In this document: positions 1 through 5,156 of the stretch, piece after piece
Layout of the letters: each line of letters opens with the position of its first letter
Numbering within the stretch: position 1 is the first letter of the stretch
Assembly (NCBI GenBank): GCA_013042035.1
Contig: JABDQX010000337.1
Coordinates: forward strand, 1-5,994
DNA from: Gammaproteobacteria bacterium
Lineage (GTDB): Bacteria; Pseudomonadota; Gammaproteobacteria; HK1
DNA length: 5,994 nt
Direction: 5' to 3'
Program-made: the position numbers and the translations under genes
The notes under the pieces: generated by a model
Told to the model about the DNA's origin: nothing
Seen by the model: the letters and a program-made list of their open reading frames with translations, nothing else
Databases searched by the model: none

Positions 1-860
1 GCGTGTTGCTAAGTGGCGCCAGCATGTTCCTGCTGTCGAAGTTCGATACTGAATCCGTGTTGGCCCGGCTGCCCCGATCGACCGTATTCATGGGCGTACC
101 CACCTACTATAGCCGATTGCTGATGGACGAAGCGCTCGGTGAGAATGCTTGCAGTGCGATGCGCCTGTTCATATCCGGCTCCGCCCCGTTGCCGGAAAAC
201 GTTTTCCACGCCTTTCGGGATCGTACCGGCCACACCATTCTGGAGCGTTATGGTATGACGGAGACCCTCATGAATACCTCCAATCCCTACGATGGCGAGC
301 GAAAGCCCGGTAGTGCCGGCATGGCCTTGCCCGGCGTGGAGATGCGCATTGTGAATCAAGCATCGCAAGGCGTTGGTGCCAGCGCAATTGGTGCCAGCGC
401 AATTGGTGATATAGAGATTAAGGGTCCGAATGTCTTCAACGGTTACTGGCGCTTGCCCGAGAAAACCGCCCGGGAATTCACTCGGGATGGTTGGTTTCGA
501 ACCGGCGATCTTGGGACAATGGACAAGGAGGGATACCTCTTTATCGTCGGTCGGGGAAAGGATCTGATTATTACCGGTGGCTACAATGTCTATCCCCGAG
601 AGGTCGAGCGGGCCTTGGATAGCATTGATGGCGTTCGGGAATCGGCCGTGATTGGTCTTCCCGATGCCGATTACGGTGAAAGCGTGACCGCCATTGTCGT
701 GGGCGAGTCGGATCGGGAAAAGGTCACTGCGGATGAGATTATCGAAACGCTCAAAACAGCGATTGCAAACTACAAAATACCAAAGCGGGTACTGTTTGTG
801 GCCGATCTCCCCCGCAATGCGATGGGAAAAGTACAAAAAAATCTGCTGCGTCAACGGTAG
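1..860 (+). CDS. matB: Malonyl-CoA synthetase (MatB-type acyl-CoA ligase), 5' partial
   Basis: The C-terminal 285 or so residues of an AMP-forming acyl-CoA synthetase; the reading frame (codons from base 3) is open at the left edge, so the GTG at base 3 is an internal valine. Family knowledge: MatB makes malonyl-CoA from malonate, ATP and CoA in the cytoplasm. Numbering from base 3, visible motifs are YGMTET (83-88), GYW (147-149), the adenylate-binding TGD with D169, the hinge region GRGKD (183-187), GGYNVYPREVE (192-202) and the C-terminal NAMGK with the adenylation lysine K276. The MatB assignment rests on the GVPTYYSRLL segment and on ERYGMTETLMNTSNPYDGER, which I recall as typical of malonyl-CoA synthases rather than long-chain ligases. 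Residues 125-134 read GASAIGASAI, an extra five residues from a 15-bp duplication in a surface loop before the DIEIKGPNVF strand. The gene ends in TAG. A related short-chain acyl-CoA ligase is the alternative. Confidence 0.85.
   Translation, partial: VLLSGASMFLLSKFDTESVLARLPRSTVFMGVPTYYSRLLMDEALGENACSAMRLFISGSAPLPENVFHAFRDRTGHTILERYGMTETLMNTSNPYDGERKPGSAGMALPGVEMRIVNQASQGVGASAIGASAIGDIEIKGPNVFNGYWRLPEKTAREFTRDGWFRTGDLGTMDKEGYLFIVGRGKDLIITGGYNVYPREVERALDSIDGVRESAVIGLPDADYGESVTAIVVGESDREKVTADEIIETLKTAIANYKIPKRVLFVADLPRNAMGKVQKNLLRQR
375..404 (+). repeat. Perfect 15-bp tandem duplication inside matB
   Basis: The unit GGTGCCAGCGCAATT occurs twice head to tail (375-389 and 390-404) and a third copy begins (GGTG at 405-408). 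It is a multiple of three, so the frame is kept and five residues (GASAI) are added. With one copy removed, the loop matches the length I expect between the MRIV strand and the GDIEIKG strand in this family. It looks like a recent slippage event. Confidence 0.9.
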
Positions 861-1042
861 AGCATTTTATAAAATTCTGATAAACTGTATTTCCCGTGAA
901 CAGAATCGAAATCCGGTGCTGCGCACGGCGGCATGCCTTCTATCATGATCTTTACGGAACCGACGGATTATTGTCGGTATCGGATGGGTCGGCTTATGGT
1001 TCAGGTTCCGGCACCACGAGTCGTTGGTTCCATCGATTATCC

Positions 1043-1074
1043 TTAGTGTTATGGATCGTTAGTGTTATAGATCA
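1043..1074 (+). repeat. 16-bp tandem repeat, two copies
   Basis: TTAGTGTTATGGATCG (1043-1058) is followed directly by TTAGTGTTATAGATCA (1059-1074), with 14 of 16 positions identical. It lies in the non-coding stretch after matB. The function is unknown; it could be a paired protein-binding site or a slippage product. Confidence 0.8.
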
Positions 1075-1162
1075 AAATATCACAAGGAATCTATGGCTAA
1101 CGAAGTTGGCGTGAGCAACACTAGTCAGATGTTGCCGCCCATGCCGATCGGGAGCGATGTCG

Positions 1163-1190
1163 CGCAATGGCCATTACACAATGGCTATTT
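1163..1190 (+). repeat. Degenerate 14-bp tandem repeat, two copies
   Basis: CGCAATGGCCATTA (1163-1176) is followed by CACAATGGCTATTT (1177-1190), with 11 of 14 positions matching. The first unit contains the palindrome AATGGCCATT. This is weak and may be coincidental, but it sits in the same non-coding stretch as the 16-bp repeat. Confidence 0.4.
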
Positions 1191-1440
1191 ACCGTCGTCA
1201 TTGTTCGCGGTATTTGCCGGAAGCTCTGGCCTTCGGTTTTCGATCGATGGTCCGGAGAGCATGAAAATCAGGGATGGAACAAGCCTTTTGAATCGCAGAA
1301 ATTGCGTTTCATCCAAGGTAAATGCAAAATGCCGAATTGTGCTTCATGACAGGGATAGAGATGCGTAAAGGGCGGAGTTTACACGAAGTAATCACGCATC
1401 CGCGCGTATTTTCAACGCAGTCAGGGAGTGCAGGACGGAC

Positions 1441-1481
1441 TTGTATACGGCTTGTTTTTATATAAGCTTTTTCGTATACAA
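1441..1481. promoter_or_regulatory. 9-bp inverted repeat around the aprB promoter (candidate operator)
   Basis: TTGTATACG (1441-1449) and CGTATACAA (1473-1481) are perfect inverted copies. Their centres are 32 bp apart, close to three turns of B-DNA, so both arms would face the same side of the helix. The right arm covers the proposed -10 hexamer and the left arm lies just upstream of the proposed -35. Such geometry would suit a dimeric or looping regulator, but no regulator family can be named from these arms. Alternatively, each GTATAC core is palindromic by itself and the pairing is chance in AT-rich DNA. Confidence 0.45.
1452..1480 (+). promoter_or_regulatory. Probable sigma-70 type promoter of aprBA
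   Basis: A -35 like TTGTTT (1452-1457) is separated by 17 bases from a -10 like TATACA (1475-1480). This is a good match in sequence and spacing to the housekeeping consensus. Transcription would start near 1487 and give a leader of about 40 bases before the aprB ATG. The surrounding DNA is markedly more AT-rich than the genes. A second -10 candidate, TATAAG (1461-1466), lacks a well-spaced -35. Confidence 0.5.
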
Positions 1482-1514
1482 CTCGTTTTCAATCAATATT
1501 TGTGTAAACCAACG

Positions 1515-1520
1515 ACGGAG
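1515..1520 (+). promoter_or_regulatory. Ribosome binding site that fixes the aprB start
   Basis: ACGGAG lies seven bases upstream of the ATG at 1528. It supports this start over the longer frame beginning with TTG at 1441, which would run through the promoter and add 29 residues foreign to the family. Confidence 0.65.
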
Positions 1521-1527
1521 ACTGCAA

Positions 1528-1995
1528 ATGCCTACTTTCGTTCGTACCGAAAAGTGTGACGGCTGCAAGGGGCAAGACAAGACCGCTTGCATGTATATTT
1601 GCCCACACGACCTCATGAAGCTGGACAAGGACGGATCCGATACGGGTCATGCCATGAAGGCCTACAATCAAGAGCCCGAGCAATGCTGGGAATGCTATTC
1701 CTGCGTGAAGATTTGCCCACAAAACGCCATTGAATGCCGACACTATGCGGACGTGGTGCCTCTGGGTGGCTCCGTGCAGCCTCTGCGCGGTACCGACTCC
1801 ATTATGTGGACCATCAAATTCCGTAACGGTACTCTGAAACGCTTCAAATTCCCTATTCGCACCACGCCTGAAGGCTCCATCGACCCCTACAAAGGCAAGC
1901 CCGACGCCGATATGTCCAAAATCGAGGAACCCGGCTTCTTCTGTCAGGAGAACGGTTTCCGCGCCGGTGATCGCAGTGAGCTGATTTGCCTGTAG
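1528..1995 (+). CDS. aprB: Adenylylsulfate reductase, beta subunit
   Basis: A 155-residue iron-sulfur subunit of dissimilatory APS reductase; it passes electrons between the FAD of AprA and an external partner in the cytoplasm. Two [4Fe-4S] clusters are indicated by two ferredoxin-like cysteine sets: C10, C13, C21, C25 (C-x2-C-x7-C-x3-CP) and C53, C56, C59, C63 (CWECYSCVKICP), with C70 as an extra cysteine. The tryptophan in CWEC (W54) is in the segment where the family has a conserved Trp beside a cluster. After residue 75 comes a beta-rich segment and then a long C-terminal tail (EEPGFFCQENGFRAGDRSEL) that in known structures wraps around the alpha subunit. The length is normal for the family. 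The start is chosen from ACGGAG at 1515-1520 and the N-terminal MPTFVRTEKCDGC, which is typical. It is the first gene of the aprBA unit, with aprA 89 bases downstream. Confidence 0.96.
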   Translation: MPTFVRTEKCDGCKGQDKTACMYICPHDLMKLDKDGSDTGHAMKAYNQEPEQCWECYSCVKICPQNAIECRHYADVVPLGGSVQPLRGTDSIMWTIKFRNGTLKRFKFPIRTTPEGSIDPYKGKPDADMSKIEEPGFFCQENGFRAGDRSELICL

Positions 1996-2015
1996 AGAGC
2001 CCATGTGCTTTGCAT

Positions 2016-2054
2016 TTAGGTAACCATATTAGGTGACCGTATTAGGTAACTAAT
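2016..2054 (+). repeat. Three tandem 13-bp units between aprB and aprA
   Basis: TTAGGTAACCATA (2016-2028), TTAGGTGACCGTA (2029-2041) and TTAGGTAACTAAT (2042-2054) follow one another without gaps. Each carries a GGTRACC-like core, which is palindromic in the first two copies (GGTAACC, GGTGACC). The array fills nearly half of the 89-bp spacer. Possible roles are a binding-site array, a translation or mRNA-processing element setting the AprB:AprA ratio, or plain slippage. The last unit supplies AGG six bases ahead of the mini-ORF ATG at 2053. Confidence 0.85.
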
Positions 2055-2085
2055 GAAAATTAAAACCATTCGAGGGTTAACGTAA
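2053..2085 (+). CDS. Possible 10-codon leader mini-ORF coupled to aprA
   Basis: ATG at 2053 opens a frame encoding MKIKTIRGLT that stops with TAA at 2083-2085. The final A of that stop is the A of the aprA ATG (TAATG), the classical geometry for termination-reinitiation. AGG at 2044-2046, within the third 13-bp repeat, could serve as its ribosome binding site, six bases away. The aprA Shine-Dalgarno (GAGGG, 2072-2076) lies inside the mini-ORF, so ribosomes translating it would cover and then deliver to the aprA start. It could equally be a chance frame, since short ATG-stop frames are common. Confidence 0.3.
   Translation: MKIKTIRGLT
2072..2076 (+). promoter_or_regulatory. Ribosome binding site of aprA
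   Basis: GAGGG sits eight bases before the ATG at 2085 and supports that start. It lies inside the candidate mini-ORF. Confidence 0.75.
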
Positions 2086-4082
2086 TGTCTGATGGTACTT
2101 TTGGTAATCCCCAGGTTATCGAAGAAGAGGTCGATATCCTATTTATCGGTGGTGGTATGGCCTGTTGTGGCGCCGCCTTTGAAATTATGCGTTGGACCGA
2201 AGGCACTGGCCTTAAAATAAAATTAGTGGACAAGGCCGCCATGGACCGTTCCGGTGCCGTGGCTCAGGGACTCTCTGCTATCAATACTTATATCGGTACC
2301 GAGCAAGATCCCGCCGACTATGCCCGTATGGTCTCCAACGACCTCATGGGTATCACCCGCGACGATTTGGCCTATGATCTTGGCCGTCACGTGGACGAAT
2401 CCGTGCATCTGTTCGAAGAATGGGGCCTTCCCATTTGGAAGCTCGATGAAAATGGTGAGCGTCATGATGGCTCCAAGGGCCTGCCCGCGCTTAAGGATGG
2501 CGGTAAACCCGTGCGTTCCGGCAAATGGCAGATCATGATCAACGGTGAATCCTACAAGTGGATTGTCGCCGAGGCCGCGAAAAAGGCCCTGGGCATCGAC
2601 AATATCCAGGAACGCGTGTTCATCGTTAAGCTCGTCAACGACAAGAACGAGCCCAATCGGGTCGCCGGTGCCGTCGGTTTCTCGGTTCGTGAAAACAAAA
2701 TCTATGTGTACAAGTTCAAGGCCTGCCTGCTGGCCGCCGGTGGTTGCGTAAATATCTTCCGCCCGCGTTCCGTGGGTGAAGGTACGGGTCGTGCTTGGTA
2801 TCCGGTATGGAACTCCGGCTCCACTTACTCCATGGCTGCCGAAGCCGGCGCCGAACTCACCATGATGGAAAACCGTTTCGTACCGACCCGCTTCAAGGAT
2901 GGTTACGGCCCGGTAGGCGCTTGGTTCCTGCTCTTCAAATCCCAGGCCACCAACGCCATTGGCGAGACCTACATGACGCGCAACAAGGAAATGTTGGACG
3001 ACTATCCTCCCTATGGCAAGGCTGCCGTTCCCGCTTCGTGCCTGCGTAACCACCTCATGCTCAAGGAGATGAAGGAAGGTCGTGGTCCCATCTACATGGA
3101 TACCGTTACCGCCCTTGCCAATCTGCGCGAGACGTTGAGTCCCCGTGAGGTCAAGCATCTGGAAGCCGAGGCATGGGAAGACTTCTTGGATATGTGCGTT
3201 GGCCAATGCGGTATCTGGGTTGGTGAAAACATTGAGCCCGAGAAGAAGAACTCCGAGCTCATGCCCACCGAACCTTACCTCCTGGGTTCTCACTCCGGCT
3301 GTTGCGGTATCTGGGTCTCCGGTCCGACCGATGTCGGCGCCCCCACTGCCGAAACCGAAAGTGGTGCTCCCGCGCACCTGCCTTCCGGCTGGAACTGGGG
3401 CTATCGCTCCATGACCACGGTCAAGGGTCTGTTCACGGCTGGCGATGGTGTCGGCGCATCCGGCCACAAATTCTCCTCCGGCTCCCACGCCGAAGGTCGC
3501 CTGTGCGCCAAGTCGATGACCAAGTTCTGCTTGGATAACAAAGACTGGAAACCCGAGCTGGATACCTCCGTGGATGAGTTGGTGGCTGCTATTTATCAGC
3601 CCGTCAAGACTTTCCTGGAGTTCAAGGACTACAGCACCGCTATCGACGTGAATCCCAATTACATCACGCCGAAGATGCTTCAGTTCCGTCTGCAGAAGAT
3701 CATGGATGAATATGTCGCTGGTGTTGCTACTTACTACACCACCAACGAGCACATGCTGGCAGTGGCCGAAGACAAACTGGAGATGCTCAAGGAAGACGCC
3801 GCCAAGATGCGCGCCAAGGATCTGCACGAACTGCTGCGGGCTTGGGAAAACTACCATCGCATCCTGACTGCCGAAGCCCACATGAAACACATCCAGTTCC
3901 GTCAAGAGAGCCGGTATCCCGGTTTCTACTATCGTGCGGACAAAAACTTCGTGGACGAAGAAAACTGGAAGTGCTTCGTGAACTCCGTGTACGACAAAAA
4001 CACCAAGAAGTGGACCTGCTTCAGGCGCGCCCACAAGGACTTGGTTGACAAGTCGAAGCTGTTCGCTCCGGCCAAACATTGA
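2085..4082 (+). CDS. aprA: Adenylylsulfate reductase, alpha subunit (FAD)
   Basis: The 665-residue flavoprotein subunit of dissimilatory APS reductase, which interconverts APS and sulfite plus AMP at FAD in the cytoplasm. It belongs to the fumarate reductase/succinate dehydrogenase flavoprotein fold. Visible parts: N-terminal dinucleotide-binding motif with the AprA-specific form IGGGMACCGAAFE (21-33); DRSGAVAQGLSAINTY (54-69) around the flavin; the capping domain with NRFVPTRFKDGYGPVGAW (263-280), which contains the candidate sulfite/APS-binding arginine; GSHSGCCGIW (401-410) with H403 aligned to the active-site histidine; the second FAD motif GLFTAGDGVGASG (448-460); and a helical C-terminal domain from about 490 to the end. 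The length is normal and no key residue seems missing. Codons are strongly C-ending, suggesting high expression. It is the last gene of aprBA, with strong hairpins just after the TGA. Direction (oxidation versus reduction) cannot be read from motifs alone; the gammaproteobacterial neighbours favour sulfite oxidation. Confidence 0.97.
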   Translation: MSDGTFGNPQVIEEEVDILFIGGGMACCGAAFEIMRWTEGTGLKIKLVDKAAMDRSGAVAQGLSAINTYIGTEQDPADYARMVSNDLMGITRDDLAYDLGRHVDESVHLFEEWGLPIWKLDENGERHDGSKGLPALKDGGKPVRSGKWQIMINGESYKWIVAEAAKKALGIDNIQERVFIVKLVNDKNEPNRVAGAVGFSVRENKIYVYKFKACLLAAGGCVNIFRPRSVGEGTGRAWYPVWNSGSTYSMAAEAGAELTMMENRFVPTRFKDGYGPVGAWFLLFKSQATNAIGETYMTRNKEMLDDYPPYGKAAVPASCLRNHLMLKEMKEGRGPIYMDTVTALANLRETLSPREVKHLEAEAWEDFLDMCVGQCGIWVGENIEPEKKNSELMPTEPYLLGSHSGCCGIWVSGPTDVGAPTAETESGAPAHLPSGWNWGYRSMTTVKGLFTAGDGVGASGHKFSSGSHAEGRLCAKSMTKFCLDNKDWKPELDTSVDELVAAIYQPVKTFLEFKDYSTAIDVNPNYITPKMLQFRLQKIMDEYVAGVATYYTTNEHMLAVAEDKLEMLKEDAAKMRAKDLHELLRAWENYHRILTAEAHMKHIQFRQESRYPGFYYRADKNFVDEENWKCFVNSVYDKNTKKWTCFRRAHKDLVDKSKLFAPAKH

Positions 4083-4124
4083 TCTGCCGTGTTGCCTCCC
4101 CTCCGAGGTGGGGGGGCTGATCAA
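4079..4124 (+). other. GC-rich hairpin overlapping the aprA stop
   Basis: GCCTCCCC (4094-4101) can pair with GGGGGGGC (4110-4117, one T-G wobble) over an eight-base loop. Outside it, TTGATC (4079-4084, containing the aprA TGA) can pair with GATCAA (4119-4124), leaving an internal loop. There is no T-run behind it, so it is not an intrinsic terminator itself. It could block 3' exonucleases and stabilise aprA mRNA, or assist the terminator that follows. Confidence 0.5.
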
Positions 4125-4146
4125 TGGATTGTCAGGACTGAACCTG

Positions 4147-4182
4147 AAAAAAACCGGACGCTGAAAGGCGCCCGGTTTTTTT
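4147..4182. terminator. Strong intrinsic terminator after aprA, probably bidirectional
   Basis: Seven A (4147-4153) and CCGG (4154-4157) pair with CCGG (4172-4175) and seven T (4176-4182). CGC/GCG (4159-4161/4168-4170) extends the stem past one mismatch, and the loop is TGAAAG. With A-run on one side and T-run on the other, it would work in both orientations. It ends the aprBA transcript and insulates surE. Confidence 0.88.
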
Positions 4183-4188
4183 AATGGT

Positions 4189-4208
4189 TTCCGTATCTGT
4201 TCACGGAA
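4189..4208. promoter_or_regulatory. 6-bp inverted repeat upstream of surE
   Basis: TTCCGT (4189-4194) and ACGGAA (4203-4208) are inverted copies with eight bases between them, 29 bases before the surE ATG. It might be an operator or a small 5' UTR hairpin. No convincing -35/-10 pair is seen between the terminator and surE, so the surE promoter is not located. The significance is low. Confidence 0.25.
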
Positions 4209-4237
4209 CACTGCGTCAATAAGGATACTGGTTCACC

Positions 4238-5008
4238 ATGCGAATTCTACTGAGTAACGATGACGGGTATCTTGCGCCCGGTCTGATTTGCCTGGCCGAA
4301 GAGTTATCTTCTTTTTCTGATGTTACGGTTGTGGCACCGGATCGCAATCGTAGTGGAGCCAGCAACTCACTGACGCTCAACCAGCCTATCCGCGCCAACC
4401 GTGCCGTCAATGGGTTTATCTACGTGGATGGAACGCCGACCGATTGCATACATCTGGCGATCACGGCCTTGATGGAGGAAAAAGCGGATATCGTTATCTC
4501 CGGCATCAATCCGGGACTCAATCTTGGCGATCTCCTGTTGTATTCTGGTACGGTCGCCGCAGCAATGGAGGGACGTTCTCTCGGCCTTCCGGCTATTGCG
4601 GTTTCCATAGAGGGCAAGGAGCCCACGCATTACCAAACCGCTGCCCGTGTCGTTTGTTCGATATTGCTTCGTATCATGGAAGACAATGTGACGGCGGTGT
4701 TGCCAGCCAACACCATCTTGAATATCAACGTACCGGATGTCGCTTATGATGACTTACAGGGATTCGAGATTACTCGTCTCAGTCATGAACACAAGGCAGA
4801 AGGTGCCATTACCGATACCGATCCGTGGGGGCGCACCATCTACTGGGTGAGACCGGTGGCAGGTCCCGATCACGATGCGGGTCCGGGTACGGATTTTTTC
4901 GCCATTGCGCATAAAAAAGTATCCATTACCCCGATCCAGGTGGAATTGACGAGTCAATCCGCGTTGGAACCACTGTCGGCGTGGGCCAAAGGCGTCAAGT
5001 GGAAATAA
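4238..5008 (+). CDS. surE: 5'/3'-nucleotidase SurE
   Basis: A 256-residue metal-dependent nucleoside-monophosphate phosphatase of the SurE family, cytoplasmic; E. coli SurE is about 253 residues and also acts on short polyphosphate. The N-terminal MRILLSNDDG gives the metal ligands D8 and D9. APDRNRSGASNSLTL (33-47) gives S39, and SGINPGLNLGD (88-98) gives N91 and N95. YSGTVAAAMEG (102-112) and AGPGTDF near the C-terminus complete the signature. All expected active-site residues are present. The start is supported by the invariant N-terminus and by AAGGA at 4221-4225, though its 12-base spacing is long. Upstream is the aprA terminator, so surE needs its own promoter. In many gammaproteobacteria surE is followed by pcm, nlpD and rpoS; here a cysteine-cluster gene follows after 148 bases. 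The role in nucleotide salvage or stress survival is inferred from the family. Confidence 0.96.
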   Translation: MRILLSNDDGYLAPGLICLAEELSSFSDVTVVAPDRNRSGASNSLTLNQPIRANRAVNGFIYVDGTPTDCIHLAITALMEEKADIVISGINPGLNLGDLLLYSGTVAAAMEGRSLGLPAIAVSIEGKEPTHYQTAARVVCSILLRIMEDNVTAVLPANTILNINVPDVAYDDLQGFEITRLSHEHKAEGAITDTDPWGRTIYWVRPVAGPDHDAGPGTDFFAIAHKKVSITPIQVELTSQSALEPLSAWAKGVKWK

Positions 5009-5009
5009 G

Positions 5010-5073
5010 AACTAAAGCGAGATGGTTTTCGCTGTATCTGACTGTAATGCGACGATAATATCTCGCTTTAGTT
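5010..5073. terminator. 14-bp inverted repeat after surE, probable terminator or mRNA-end hairpin
   Basis: AACTAAAGCGAGAT (5010-5023) and ATCTCGCTTTAGTT (5060-5073) are perfect inverted copies starting one base after the surE stop. The 36-base interior can form a smaller pairing (TCGC 5029-5032 with GCGA 5049-5052). Only a short T-run (5072-5075) follows, so efficiency as an intrinsic terminator is uncertain. The perfect arms and the position right behind the stop argue for a structural 3' end. A miniature inverted-repeat remnant is an alternative, but no target-site duplication was seen. Confidence 0.6.
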
Positions 5074-5088
5074 TTCGCGGTCTTAATA

Positions 5089-5115
5089 GTTCCGTTGGCC
5101 GTAACCAAGCGGAAC
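5089..5115 (+). promoter_or_regulatory. 10-bp stem-loop upstream of the cysteine-cluster gene
   Basis: GTTCCGTTGG (5089-5098) pairs with CCAA and CGGAAC (5105-5108 and 5110-5115), with G5109 bulged and the loop CCGTAA. No T-run follows. It lies 41 bases before the next start codon and could be a 5' UTR element or an operator. It matches no riboswitch class I recognise. Confidence 0.35.
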
Positions 5116-5133
5116 CGCAACAAAGATTTGCTG

Positions 5134-5155
5134 GCTATAAAAGAGCTATAAAAAA
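5134..5155 (+). repeat. 11-bp AT-rich tandem duplication before the cysteine-cluster gene
   Basis: GCTATAAAAGA (5134-5144) is followed by GCTATAAAAAA (5145-5155), with 10 of 11 positions identical, ending one base before the ATG. Each copy carries a TATAAA that resembles a -10, but no well-spaced -35 was found for either. The duplication leaves a poor Shine-Dalgarno (AGAG, 5142-5145), so translation initiation may rely on an unstructured A-rich leader. Confidence 0.7.
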
Positions 5156-5156
5156 T

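Larger units (their letters stand above)
861..1440. other. Intergenic stretch with no convincing gene
   Basis: About 580 bases between matB and the aprB promoter. It begins with a 12-base AT palindrome, ATTTTATAAAAT (864-875), which has no GC stem and is a poor terminator. Short open frames exist: 896-1114; 933-1046 (37 codons, including an internal ATG at 945); and 1093-1368 (91 codons, preceded by AAGGA at 1084-1088). None gives a recognisable protein. The 91-codon frame uses AGG, AGA and TCA codons that are uncommon in the neighbouring genes. GATGCGT (1360-1366) and ACGCATC (1394-1400) form a 7-bp inverted repeat. Two degenerate tandem repeats are listed separately. The stretch may be decayed coding sequence or simply regulatory or neutral spacer. 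Confidence 0.6.

Noticed and set aside
9..854. Minus-strand open frame (281 codons) opposite matB
   Set aside because: It is the antisense shadow of a clear acyl-CoA ligase; its product shows no recognisable family.
864..875. AT palindrome ATTTTATAAAAT just after matB, as a terminator
   Set aside because: There is no GC stem and no loop, so it would be too weak; more likely compositional.
896..1114. 72-codon frame and the overlapping 37-codon frame at 933-1046, as genes
   Set aside because: No ribosome binding site, overlap with a tandem repeat, and no recognisable product.
1093..1368. 91-codon frame with AAGGA upstream, as a gene
   Set aside because: Spacing to the ATG is short (4 bases), codon use is unlike the neighbours toward its end, and the product is not recognised; kept only as a possibility in the gap entry.
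1441..1527. N-terminal extension of AprB from a TTG at 1441
   Set aside because: The extra 29 residues do not resemble the family, the stretch holds a promoter, and the ATG at 1528 has a good ribosome binding site.
1489..2004. Minus-strand open frame (171 codons) opposite aprB
   Set aside because: It is the antisense shadow of aprB and has no domain signature.
2223..4211. Long minus-strand open frame (662 codons) covering nearly all of aprA
   Set aside because: It is a mirror of a strongly biased C/G-ending codon pattern in aprA, gives a low-complexity His/Gly/Val-rich translation with no known domain, and runs through the terminator hairpin.
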